From NCBI GenBank assembly GCA_021789565.1, contig JAJYJL010000432.1, positions 1 through 6,942 on the forward strand: DNA of 6,942 bases. Direction: 5' to 3'. Shown one piece after another: positions 1 through 6,139 of this stretch. The DNA comes from Acidobacteriota bacterium. GTDB lineage: Bacteria; Acidobacteriota; Terriglobia; UBA7540. The notes under the pieces were generated by a model, which saw nothing but the letters and a program-made list of their open reading frames with translations, ran no database searches and had not been told where the DNA came from. Made by a program: the position numbers and the translations under genes. Each line of letters starts with the position of its first letter. The stretch's first letter is position 1.

Positions 1-463
1 ATTGGAACTGTTGTCATTCGGCAGACCCTATGCCAGCTTCGCCGTGGAGTGCTCAGGCGGGACGTACGTTCGCTCGCTTGCCCATGACATCGGACAAAGG
101 CTGGGTTGTGGGGCCCACCTCGACGGGTTGCGCCGGACGGCCGTGGCAGAATTTACCCTGGACAAGTCGGTGACACTGGAGGCGCTGGAGGAATCGGTCC
201 GAGAACAGGAATTGGGAAAATGCATCGTCCCCCCGGAGGCGCTTCTTCCGGATTGCCCGGAACTGATTGTGCGCGGCAGGGAGGAAAAGAGTGTCCGCCA
301 CGGACACTCTTTTGAGCTGGCGCAGACTGAGCGTTTTGGGCGGGGAACGGGACGCGTTCAGGCGATTTCTTTGTTAAAAATCATGAACCCGGACCGCCGG
401 CTGATTGCCGTAGCGCGGCACGTCACGGGGAGCATCTACCATCCCGACCTCGTGTTGGTTTAG
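1..463 (+). CDS. truB: tRNA pseudouridine(55) synthase TruB, C-terminal part (5' end outside window)
   Basis: TruB converts uridine 55 in the T-loop of tRNAs to pseudouridine in the cytoplasm. About 153 codons are present, open from the window edge (reading frame from base 2) to TAG at 461-463. Visible is the conserved block CSGGTYVRSLAHDIGQRLG (about residues 17-35 of the fragment), with the GTYVRSL motif that contacts the target uridine. LDGLRRTAVAEF follows, as in E. coli TruB. The tail (PELIVRGREEKSVRHG to the end) fits the C-terminal PUA-like domain. The catalytic aspartate motif (GxLD) lies upstream of the window, so activity cannot be judged here. A LysE-like membrane protein gene follows on the same strand after a 149-base gap. 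A perfect inverted repeat lies inside the gene at 285-313. Identification is firm. Confidence 0.93.
   Translation, partial: LELLSFGRPYASFAVECSGGTYVRSLAHDIGQRLGCGAHLDGLRRTAVAEFTLDKSVTLEALEESVREQELGKCIVPPEALLPDCPELIVRGREEKSVRHGHSFELAQTERFGRGTGRVQAISLLKIMNPDRRLIAVARHVTGSIYHPDLVLV
285..313. repeat. perfect 13-bp inverted repeat inside truB, terminator-like
   Basis: The left arm AAAAGAGTGTCCG (285-297) and the right arm CGGACACTCTTTT (301-313) are perfect reverse complements around the 3-base loop CCA. Each strand reads as a GC-containing stem closed by four A-T pairs with a terminal TTTT, the shape of a bidirectional intrinsic terminator. It lies inside truB, over the codons for EEKSVRHGHSF, about 150 bases before the stop codon. 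The protein reads normally through it. Whether it stops RNA polymerase is not known; the T run is short. Confidence 0.5.
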
Positions 464-612
464 ATTGTGGAGTCCTCGGCGGCTTTCAGGGAAAGGGGGG
501 GCGGACTTTTCCTTTGCCGGCCCGTTGGCGGACCGCCTGCGGCGTGCGTCGATCATGGCCACCGGATTCCCGTTTTCCGTCCCGACTCACCATAAGATTC
601 TGCGAGAAGGCT

Positions 613-1227
613 ATGCAACTGTTCCTGTTGGGATTCGGGATGGGGGTGGTAGGCGGGCTGCTTCCCACGCCTTTACATTTGATTGCATTGACCCAGATGA
701 CGCTCAAGCACCGGTTGCGGGCCGCCTGGGTGCTTGTGGCTCCCCCCGCAGTGGTTGATGCGGTCTTTTTCCTCGTCGCTTTTTTCTTTTATCAGCTCAT
801 CCCACCTGGTGTTGCTCACTACACATCCTACGCCGGCGGCGCGGCGCTGGCAGGTTTCGGAGCCTACCTGCTGTGCGGAAATCCCCGGAAGGGCCCGGGG
901 GAAAAGGAGTACTCTTGGAAGCTAAGTCGCGGCAGCCTGGCGCTTGCCACCCTGGTGGAAGCGAGCGCCCCGGGCACCTGGGTGTACTGGCTGGCCATCG
1001 CCGGCCCAATTATTGACGAAGGTCGCGTGCAAGGCTATGGGCACATCCTGCCGTTTTTTGTGGGCAGCCTGATCGGCTATTACGGCGCCTCTTTCTTATC
1101 GGTATGGCTGATGGCCTGGGGGGCAGGAGCCCACAAGAGATTCAGAACACTCCTTTTTTTTGCCGCCAACACTCTCATGATCGTTCTGGGCCTATTATTC
1201 ATCGCGCGAGAGTATTTTGTCGGTTAG
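613..1227 (+). CDS. LysE-like small integral membrane protein (putative exporter)
   Basis: This 204-residue, very hydrophobic protein has about six predicted membrane helices, near residues 2-24, 37-60, 70-88, 108-131, 143-169 and 180-198. The N-terminal stretch GFGMGVVGGLLPTPLHLIALTQMTLKHRLRAA resembles the start of LysE/RhtB-type amino-acid exporters, which also have about 200 residues and five or six helices. Assignment to that superfamily rests on this resemblance, and the substrate cannot be named. The start chosen is ATG 613, with AGAAGG just upstream (605-610). That spacing is short at 2 bases, but an upstream in-frame ATG at 514 would add a non-membrane, arginine-rich stretch and has no better site. 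The gene lies between truB and pfkA on the same strand, and nothing visible ties it functionally to either. Confidence 0.75.
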   Translation: MQLFLLGFGMGVVGGLLPTPLHLIALTQMTLKHRLRAAWVLVAPPAVVDAVFFLVAFFFYQLIPPGVAHYTSYAGGAALAGFGAYLLCGNPRKGPGEKEYSWKLSRGSLALATLVEASAPGTWVYWLAIAGPIIDEGRVQGYGHILPFFVGSLIGYYGASFLSVWLMAWGAGAHKRFRTLLFFAANTLMIVLGLLFIAREYFVG

Positions 1228-1289
1228 AAGGCTTCCTTTGAATTCCAGGCGCGGGCTTGTTCTTTTACGTCGCCGCGCTGACGTATCAT

Positions 1290-1319
1290 TTGACCGGGCT
1301 ATCGTTTTCCTGATAGATT
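1290..1319 (+). promoter_or_regulatory. candidate sigma70 promoter for pfkA
   Basis: TTGACC (1290-1295) lies 18 bases before TAGATT (1314-1319), which is preceded by an extended -10 TG at 1311-1312. Transcription would start near 1326, leaving a leader of about 108 bases. The leader holds a direct repeat GGCCTGGC (1356-1363 and 1369-1376) and a small GGCCT/AGGCC stem, with no recognised riboswitch. AGGAG at 1418-1422 is the pfkA ribosome binding site, 11 bases before the ATG. Confidence 0.4.
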
Positions 1320-1433
1320 CGAATGTTTCAGCCTCAGGCGTTGCTCTCTGCGGGCGGCCTGGCGTAAAGGCCTGGCATGTGCAGCCTATAACTGCCCACG
1401 ACCTGCATATTCTTATTAGGAGAAACAAGAGAA

Positions 1434-2480
1434 ATGGCTAAAGACGGTCCTGGAAGAATCGGAATCTTAACGGGAGGTGGAGATTGTCCCGGATTGAACG
1501 CGGTGATTCGCGCCGTGGTTCGCCGCGCCTTGATGCTGAATTACGAGGTCTACGGAATCAAGAACGGATGGCTGGGCCTTGTGAAAGGCAATGTTGATCC
1601 TCTCGACCTGATGAAGGTCTCGGGCATTTTGCCCCGTGGGGGAACAATCCTGGGGACATCCAGGACGAATCCTCTGAAGAAAGAAGAAGACAAGAAAGCC
1701 TTGCTGGCCAATATGGAGAAGCTGGGCCTTGATTACCTGATTGCGATCGGGGGCGAGGACACGCTGGGTGTGGCGCGCCAGCTTGCGGCGGAGGGCGTGA
1801 AAGTCGTCGGCGTGCCGAAGACGATCGATAATGACGTCGAAGGGACCGATCAAACCTTTGGTTTTGACACGGCGGTCACGATTGTGACGGAAGCCATTGA
1901 CCGCCTGCATACGACAGCCGAGTCGCACCAGCGTGTGATGGTTGTGGAAGTCATGGGCCGCCATACGGGCTGGATTGCAGTGACAGGAGGTCTGGCTGGA
2001 GGCGCTGATTGCATCCTGATCCCGGAACATCCGATGTCCATCGATGAGATTTGCGAGATCATCCAAAAACGGCACACGAGGGGCCGCCTGTTCTCGATTG
2101 TGGTGGTGGCAGAAGGTTTCAAGCTGGAGGGCGTGGAAGAAGTCGTGACCAAAGACCAGAAGCTTGACCAGTTTGGCCACGTCCACCTGGGCGGAGTTGG
2201 CGAAGTGATTGCCAACGAAATCGAAAAAAGGACAGGGTATGAGACCCGCGTGACCGTCCTGGGCCATATTCAGCGGGGAGGCTCGCCAACAGCTTTTGAC
2301 CGCGTCCTTGGCACCCGGTACGGCGTGAAAGCGGTTGATCTGCTCCACGAAGGCAAGTATGGAAACATGGTTTGCCTGAGGGGGAACAAAATTGAAGACA
2401 TCCCGCTGAAGGACGCCATGACCAAGCTGAAATTCGTCGACCCGGCGCTGATCCAAACGGCCGAGATTTTCTATGGATAG
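1434..2480 (+). CDS. pfkA: 6-phosphofructokinase, group III, probably pyrophosphate-dependent
   Basis: This cytoplasmic enzyme phosphorylates fructose 6-phosphate to fructose 1,6-bisphosphate in glycolysis. The 348 residues are full length for the bacterial family. Visible are the N-terminal nucleotide-fold loop ILTGGGDCPGLNA (11-23), PRGGTILGTSR (67-77), GGEDT (106-110), PKTIDND (128-134) with the presumed catalytic base Asp132, EVMGRHTGW (172-180), AEGF (226-229) and HIQRGGSPTAFDR (278-290). In this family, Gly at the first GGDGS-type position and Gly before TIDND mark classic ATP enzymes such as E. coli PfkA. Asp plus Lys marks pyrophosphate-dependent enzymes such as that of Amycolatopsis methanolica. 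Here the residues are Asp109 and Lys129, so pyrophosphate use, and hence a reversible reaction, is inferred. ATG 1434 has AGGAG 11 bases upstream. Family assignment is firm; donor choice is an inference. Confidence 0.95.
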   Translation: MAKDGPGRIGILTGGGDCPGLNAVIRAVVRRALMLNYEVYGIKNGWLGLVKGNVDPLDLMKVSGILPRGGTILGTSRTNPLKKEEDKKALLANMEKLGLDYLIAIGGEDTLGVARQLAAEGVKVVGVPKTIDNDVEGTDQTFGFDTAVTIVTEAIDRLHTTAESHQRVMVVEVMGRHTGWIAVTGGLAGGADCILIPEHPMSIDEICEIIQKRHTRGRLFSIVVVAEGFKLEGVEEVVTKDQKLDQFGHVHLGGVGEVIANEIEKRTGYETRVTVLGHIQRGGSPTAFDRVLGTRYGVKAVDLLHEGKYGNMVCLRGNKIEDIPLKDAMTKLKFVDPALIQTAEIFYG

Positions 2481-2579
2481 GAACTGCCGGAAGTAGCATC
2501 CCCACGGCCGTTTCAGTAGCTGATGGGCTTGCCGATGAACTTGCTGTTGCAGGGCCGGGCGTGACAAGCCACGAGGATG

Positions 2580-2606
2580 TTCGCGCGACCAACGCCTTCG
2601 CGCGGA
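2580..2606. terminator. GC-rich hairpin between convergent genes, possible terminator
   Basis: TTCGCGCGA (2580-2588) pairs with TCGCGCGGA (2598-2606) in a 9-bp stem with one G-T wobble and a 9-base loop. It lies between the pfkA stop codon (2480) and the stop codon of the convergent minus-strand gene (2628), where a two-way terminator would be expected. Neither side has a T run, so it is not a classic intrinsic terminator. The rest of the 147-base gap shows nothing clear. Confidence 0.25.
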
Positions 2607-2627
2607 GTGTGGGATGGGTTCTGCTGT

Positions 2628-3365
2628 TTAACGCAGGGATGCGATGGTGGGGGTGGAAGCCACGGTGTTGCGGCTGGTTAGGACGGAAATATCAGCAGCC
2701 ATGTCTTCAAGAACGGCATCGGGAAGGGCCGAAAGTTCCTCGCTGAATCCCAAAATCGTTTCCTTCGTCAGCAGATCCAGGTCGTGATAGTACAGGTCAA
2801 GCTGCGACAGGGTGCCGCGAAAGCTCGTGACATCAGTTCCCGTATGGCGTCTGACTTCCTCAAAGCTCTCGTTGAGCAGTGCAGTCGCGCGCCGCAACAA
2901 TCGCAATTGCAACTGGAACCGAAGCTTGGAACGAAAGACAAACTGCTCCAATACACCATGCCGTTTCAGGATCTCGGTCACTGGTTGGGAATGGAAGGAC
3001 GCCGGGTCAAGGCTTCTTGCGTCGATGGGATACTGGACCGTTGGGAGATACTTGAGCGAGAGATTCTGCAGGTGGATAACTAAATCAACCAGCCGTTCCC
3101 GCTCGCTGTTGAAGACGCCGAGCATGCGGCGGGCTATCTCAGGATTTCCGGAAACCAGTTCATCGATGGCATCGTTCAGCACCACCCCCAGGATCGCCGT
3201 GTGGGCGTCAATTTCTGAGAGCAGGGGTGAACATAATGGGTTGTTGGCGGGTCTTCGAAAACGCGGTGACACCTTTTCGGCAGGCGTGTTCTGCCCCACG
3301 TGGAGGATTCGCCGAAGCACAACAGCGAGCACCAGGAGAATGCCGATTTCGAATAGCCACACCAT
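2628..3365 (-). CDS. unknown protein with N-terminal membrane anchor and helical body
   Basis: I do not recognise this 245-residue protein. Residues 4-18 (LFEIGILLVLAVVLR) form one hydrophobic segment followed by arginines, as in a type II anchor with the body in the cytoplasm (N-out/C-in) or an uncleaved signal. The remainder (about 45-235) is rich in Leu, Glu and Arg and looks almost wholly alpha-helical, with no cysteine pair, metal motif or nucleotide loop visible. The long helices at about 58-105 and 140-215 could form a bundle. ATG 3363-3365 has GGAAAG (3371-3376) five bases upstream. The gene converges with pfkA and diverges from lysS, so it is probably its own transcription unit. The opposite-strand frames here give Ser/Arg-rich low-complexity translations, which supports the minus-strand reading. 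The anchor immediately at the N-terminus supports the chosen start. Confidence 0.72.
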   Translation of the reverse strand: MVWLFEIGILLVLAVVLRRILHVGQNTPAEKVSPRFRRPANNPLCSPLLSEIDAHTAILGVVLNDAIDELVSGNPEIARRMLGVFNSERERLVDLVIHLQNLSLKYLPTVQYPIDARSLDPASFHSQPVTEILKRHGVLEQFVFRSKLRFQLQLRLLRRATALLNESFEEVRRHTGTDVTSFRGTLSQLDLYYHDLDLLTKETILGFSEELSALPDAVLEDMAADISVLTSRNTVASTPTIASLR

Positions 3366-3377
3366 AAGCGCTTTCCA

Positions 3378-3406
3378 ATAATATGTGAACCGATGGGAGA
3401 TATCAA
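3378..3406 (-). promoter_or_regulatory. sigma70-like promoter of the minus-strand unknown gene
   Basis: On the minus strand, TTGATA (3406-3401) is separated by 17 bases from TATTAT (3383-3378), each matching five of six consensus positions. Transcription would begin near 3371, only about six bases before the ATG at 3365. Such a message would be almost leaderless and would exclude most of the GGAAAG motif. Either initiation is leaderless, or the start point or promoter lies elsewhere. Confidence 0.5.
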
Positions 3407-3414
3407 GAGCAAAG

Positions 3415-3465
3415 TAGCCTATTTTGTGAAAATTTTTGCAGCTTTTAGGCTATCTATGTGGCTAT
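3415..3465. repeat. AT-rich cluster of GGCTA/TAGCC repeats and a small palindrome
   Basis: TAGCCTA (3415-3421) is the exact reverse complement of TAGGCTA (3446-3452). GGCTAT occurs at 3448-3453 and again at 3460-3465, 12 bases apart. Inside the larger repeat sits the palindrome ATTTT-GTG-AAAAT (3421-3433). The cluster lies just upstream of the minus-strand promoter and about 60 bases before the lysS promoter, where a regulator could act on either gene. An operator role is inferred from position and symmetry only. Confidence 0.3.
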
Positions 3466-3524
3466 TAATTTTGAAATACCAGTCATTTCTGGTGAACTGT
3501 CTTTGGTGCGGAAGGCGTCAATTC

Positions 3525-3554
3525 TTGACACTTTTTCGTGCAGAAACCTATAAT
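3525..3554 (+). promoter_or_regulatory. perfect-consensus sigma70 promoter reading towards lysS
   Basis: TTGACA (3525-3530) and TATAAT (3549-3554) match the consensus at all twelve positions, with an 18-base spacer. The DNA upstream (3411-3480) is AT-rich. Transcription would start near 3561. The nearest gene downstream on this strand is lysS, so this is its likely strong promoter. Confidence 0.75.
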
Positions 3555-3560
3555 GCCCCT

Positions 3561-3723
3561 TTCAGATTCCATTGGTTGCTCAGGACCATGGCATCCCGAT
3601 AGTGGGCTAGGCGGCTCAAGCGCTCGGCGGTAACATGTCTAATTTGTGGTGTTTGTGGTCTATAGGTCGCTGCCTAAGCTGTTGCCCAATCCGCGGGCTG
3701 AAAAGGGTCGGAAACAGGAGTTT
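3561..3723 (+). other. lysS untranslated leader, no recognised riboswitch
   Basis: About 160 bases separate the expected transcription start from the lysS start codon. No T-box (TGGNACC-type) sequence, lysine-riboswitch core or factor-independent terminator was seen. A four-codon open frame (ATG at 3588, coding MASR, stop at 3600) has AGGA two bases upstream, but it contains no lysine codon and is too short to support an attenuator. Only weak stems are present, such as GCCC/GGGC in the 3684-3698 area. Confidence 0.35.
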
Positions 3724-5283
3724 GTGAACTTGTCAATATCAAACACTGAAAGCCAGGACCTGGTTCTGCAACGCGAGAAGAAGCTCAAGGCCATTGAATC
3801 CCTGGGTTTTGAGCTCTACCCGCGAAAATTCAATTTCAGCCACACCCTTCCGCAGATTCTGGGCGAATATTCCGCACGGACGGCCGAGGAACTGGATGCC
3901 AACAGGGCCCCGGTAAGGATTGCCGGGCGGGTCATGACCATTCGGCCACACGGTAAGGCCGGATTTGCACACCTCCAGGGAGAAGGCGCCCGGCTGCAGA
4001 TCTATGTGCGTCTGGACGCGGTGGGCGAGCGGGATTTCGAGTTATACAAGCTTCTTGACCTGGGCGACCTGATTGGCGTGGAAGGGTATCTGTTTCGCAC
4101 CCGCACGGGTGAGCTGACGGTGCATGCCGAACACCTTTATTTTCTTGCCAAGGCGCTGCTTCCGCTGCCGGAAAAGTGGCATGGCCTGACCGATGTGGAG
4201 ATCCGTTACCGCCAGCGATACCTGGACCTGATGGTCAATGAGGAGGCGCGGCGGGTTTTTGAGCGGCGGGCACGGCTCATCAAGGCCTTGAGGGAGTTTT
4301 TGGAGTCGCACGGTTACGTTGAGGTGGAGACGCCGATGATGCAGCCGATGGCGGGCGGCGCCATGGCCCGTCCTTTTGTGACCCATCACAACACACTGGA
4401 CATGGACCTCTACTTGCGGATTGCTCCGGAACTTTACCTGAAACGGCTGATCGTGGGAGGGTTGGACCGCGTCTATGAGGTCAATCGAAACTTTCGCAAT
4501 GAAGGCATTTCAACCCAGCACAACCCTGAGTTTACGATGCTGGAGTTTTATCAGGCGTATGCGGATTACCGGGATATGATTGACCTGAGTGAGCGCCTGA
4601 TGCAGCACGTGGCCAGGGCCGTTGTGGGCTCGCTTGAGTTTGACTACGGCGAGCACCACATCTCGTTTGAGAAGTTCCAGCGGTTGACCATGAAAGAGGC
4701 GGTTGTCCGTTACTGGCCGGAAGAAGCCGGAACCAGTCCAAAGGTTGAAAGCTTTGCGGACCCCAAGGCGGTTTTTGAATGGGTCAAAACCTACAATAGC
4801 TGGGCGGAGAAGTCCGGCGGGCGGCATGCGCCCCTGGCGCTCCCTGAAGGAACGGCGGCGGGCACGGCGCTTCAGGACCTTTTTGAAGCCGTCGCGGAAC
4901 ATCACTTAATCCAGCCGACGTTTATCATCGACTTTCCGCTGGAGGTGTCGCCTCTTTCCAAGCAGAAGCCGAACGATCCCAATTTCGTCGAGCGATTCGA
5001 GCTTTATGTGGCCGGTATGGAGATCGCCAACGCGTTCAGCGAGTTAAATGATCCGGCGGAGCAGCGCGATCGTTTCGAGTATCAGCAGATGTTACGCGAG
5101 CGGGGGGACCTGACGGCCCATTCCATTGATGAAGATTATATCCGCGCCCTGAGTTACGGCATGCCGCCGACGGGCGGGGAAGGGATTGGTGTTGATCGCC
5201 TGGCGATGCTCCTGACCAATTCGCATTCCATCCGCGACGTGATCCTTTTCCCTCTGCTGCGTCCGGAAAAGTCTTCGTCTTGA
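3724..5283 (+). CDS. lysS: lysyl-tRNA synthetase, class II
   Basis: LysRS attaches lysine to tRNA-Lys in the cytoplasm through a lysyl-adenylate. Counted from GTG 3724 the protein has 519 residues, close to the usual length of about 500. An N-terminal OB-fold for the anticodon is seen around residues 63-140 ([20 protein letters not shown]). The class II core follows, with motif 1 near 197-208 ([12 protein letters not shown]), motif 2 near 249-274 ([15 protein letters not shown], then HNPEFTMLE) and motif 3 near 487-497 ([11 protein letters not shown]). The LysRS-typical [19 protein letters not shown] lies near 395-413. AGGAG (3716-3720) lies 3 bases before GTG 3724 and 9 bases before TTG 3730, so translation starts at one of these two. 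A GTG at 3646 extends the frame but has no ribosome binding site. The gene stands alone on this strand, with a RAYT element behind it. Confidence 0.96.
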   Translation: MNLSISNTESQDLVLQREKKLKAIESLGFELYPRKFNFSHTLPQILGEYSARTAEELDANRAPVRIAGRVMTIRPHGKAGFAHLQGEGARLQIYVRLDAVGERDFELYKLLDLGDLIGVEGYLFRTRTGELTVHAEHLYFLAKALLPLPEKWHGLTDVEIRYRQRYLDLMVNEEARRVFERRARLIKALREFLESHGYVEVETPMMQPMAGGAMARPFVTHHNTLDMDLYLRIAPELYLKRLIVGGLDRVYEVNRNFRNEGISTQHNPEFTMLEFYQAYADYRDMIDLSERLMQHVARAVVGSLEFDYGEHHISFEKFQRLTMKEAVVRYWPEEAGTSPKVESFADPKAVFEWVKTYNSWAEKSGGRHAPLALPEGTAAGTALQDLFEAVAEHHLIQPTFIIDFPLEVSPLSKQKPNDPNFVERFELYVAGMEIANAFSELNDPAEQRDRFEYQQMLRERGDLTAHSIDEDYIRALSYGMPPTGGEGIGVDRLAMLLTNSHSIRDVILFPLLRPEKSSS

Positions 5284-5354
5284 GCTGCTTGTTCAGTAGC
5301 TCTTCAGCCTCGTTGCGTTTTTCCGCGGCCGCAAGGCCGGCGGTCACCTGACCT

Positions 5355-5368
5355 TCCCACATTTGGGA
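5355..5368 (+). terminator. weak hairpin downstream of lysS, possible terminator
   Basis: TCCCA (5355-5359) and TGGGA (5364-5368) form a 5-bp stem with a 4-base loop, followed by TTTCCCTT. A GC-rich bulged stem with a GCAA loop lies just before it (5323-5343). The palindrome CCGAT-ATC-ATCGG follows at 5381-5393. None is a strong intrinsic terminator, and the lysS message must end somewhere in this 157-base gap or read into the RAYT element. Confidence 0.22.
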
Positions 5369-5440
5369 TTTCCCTTCCAGCCGATATCATCGGATAATAG
5401 CTCCAGATTATGAGGTTTGAATTATTTGTCGCTTTACGCA

Positions 5441-5478
5441 GGGTGGCGCATACATCGCGGGGTTTGCGATGTGTGCGG
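5441..5478 (+). repeat. REP-like palindrome, copy A (3' side of RAYT)
   Basis: The head GGGTGG is followed by a 12-bp stem, CGCATACATCGC (5447-5458) pairing with GCGATGTGTGCG (5466-5477), with one T-G wobble and the loop GGGGTTT. It ends 17 bases past the RAYT stop codon. It matches copies B and C, read on the other strand, at 34 of 38 positions each. Confidence 0.82.
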
Positions 5479-5494
5479 TTGATGGGATTGGCAA

Positions 5495-6046
5495 TCAGGG
5501 AAGATGGTCCATGGCCAGCAGGGATGAATCTTCGAGAAAATAAAACCTGAAGCTCGACCATGGCCACTGGTCAGCGGAACTGACCAGTCCGCGTTTCACC
5601 GGGTTGGAGTGCATGTAATCCAATTTTTCCAGGTGTTTCTTCTCACTCCAGACGTTCAGGTCGTAAAATCGCCGTTGCCAGGCGCGGTGGGTTGAGGGGC
5701 GATGGACCGTTTGGGGCAAGGCAAGCTTTTCCAGCATCCGAGCGCACCAGGGATGGCCGGCATTCTGGCGCAGATGCGATAAAACAAATTTTGCGGTTCG
5801 CTCCTTGAGGCTCTGAACGATTTGCGAAGGATTGGTTTCAGCGGACGGCCACAGGAGCAGATGAAAATGCTCGGGCATCAGGACCCATCCGAGCAGGCGG
5901 AAATCCTGCTGCTGGCGAACCTGGCTGAGAGTTTGAACAAAGTGCCGACGGAAGCGGTCCGAATCAAAGAGTCGGGCGCGGCGGTAGGTGCTGGCAGTGA
6001 TGAAATGCGGGTGATTCAGGCCGTAATAATGGCGCTGCCGAGGCAT
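5495..6046 (-). CDS. REP-associated tyrosine transposase (RAYT, Y1_Tnp/TnpA_REP family)
   Basis: RAYTs are HUH/Y1 single-strand DNA nucleases related to the IS200/IS605 transposases. They cut and join at REP palindromes and are thought to spread them. The 183 residues are normal for the family. Visible are FITASTYRRARLF (15-27), the metal-binding HUH motif MPEHFHLLL (57-65; His60 and His62), the catalytic tyrosine Tyr144 in KLDYMHSNPVKRGLV and a C-terminal WPWSS motif (161-165), all in the order expected, so the enzyme appears intact. The start is ATG 6044-6046. No clear Shine-Dalgarno sequence precedes it, and a TAGAAT box at 6058-6053 would place transcription start at or next to the ATG. 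The gene lies 17 to 23 bases from the nearest REP copy on either side, which supports the pairing of enzyme and repeat. Confidence 0.9.
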   Translation of the reverse strand: MPRQRHYYGLNHPHFITASTYRRARLFDSDRFRRHFVQTLSQVRQQQDFRLLGWVLMPEHFHLLLWPSAETNPSQIVQSLKERTAKFVLSHLRQNAGHPWCARMLEKLALPQTVHRPSTHRAWQRRFYDLNVWSEKKHLEKLDYMHSNPVKRGLVSSADQWPWSSFRFYFLEDSSLLAMDHLP

Positions 6047-6052
6047 GGCGCT

Positions 6053-6083
6053 ATTCTACAACCTGAAATCGCACACATCGCAA
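6053..6083 (-). promoter_or_regulatory. weak candidate promoter for the RAYT gene, partly inside REP copy B
   Basis: On the minus strand, TAGAAT (6058-6053) matches five of six -10 positions. TTGCGA (6083-6078) matches four of six -35 positions but at a long 19-base spacing, and it lies in the stem-loop of REP copy B. Start would fall near 6046, the first base of the ATG, giving a leaderless message. The low score reflects the poor spacing. Confidence 0.22.
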
Positions 6084-6106
6084 AAACCGCGATGTCTGCG
6101 CCACCC
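6069..6106 (-). repeat. REP-like palindrome, copy B (5' side of RAYT)
   Basis: Read on the minus strand it begins GGGTGGCGCAGACATCGC and ends in GCGATGTGTGCG. The stem of 12 has one mismatch (6074 with 6096) and the loop on this strand is GGTTTTT. It is inverted relative to copy A and direct relative to copy C, 71 bases away. Confidence 0.82.
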
Positions 6107-6139
6107 ACCTGCTGCCGCCCGAAAAAACCGCTTGCGTAA

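Noticed and set aside
514..612. Upstream ATG start for the LysE-like protein
   Set aside because: It would add 33 Arg-rich, non-membrane residues ahead of the first helix, with no ribosome binding site. ATG 613 begins directly at the membrane segment.
1467..2567. Long open frame of 366 codons on the minus strand opposite pfkA
   Set aside because: It is antisense to a complete, well-conserved phosphofructokinase. Its translation is rich in His, Gln and Arg with no recognisable motif, as expected of a shadow frame.
2812..3381. Plus-strand open frame of 189 codons opposite the unknown membrane-anchored gene
   Set aside because: Its translation is Ser/Arg/Asn-rich and low in complexity. The minus-strand frame is longer, begins with a membrane anchor and has a promoter and ribosome binding site.
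3646..3723. Upstream GTG start for lysS, adding 26 residues
   Set aside because: No ribosome binding site precedes it, and the added residues do not resemble the N-terminus of lysyl-tRNA synthetases. AGGAG at 3716-3720 points to GTG 3724 or TTG 3730.
3561..3723. T-box or lysine riboswitch in the lysS leader
   Set aside because: No T-box sequence, specifier-loop arrangement, lysine-riboswitch core or terminator/antiterminator pair was found by eye.
5036..5362. Minus-strand frame at the end of lysS whose start (WEGQVTAGLAAAEKRNEAEE) looks like a protein helix
   Set aside because: Most of it is antisense to conserved lysS motifs. Only about 80 bases lie outside lysS, too little to call a gene or remnant.
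5304..5567. Minus-strand frame of 87 codons running through REP copy A
   Set aside because: It crosses the palindrome and overlaps the 3' end of the RAYT gene. Its NRTHRKPRDVCA stretch is simply the palindrome translated.
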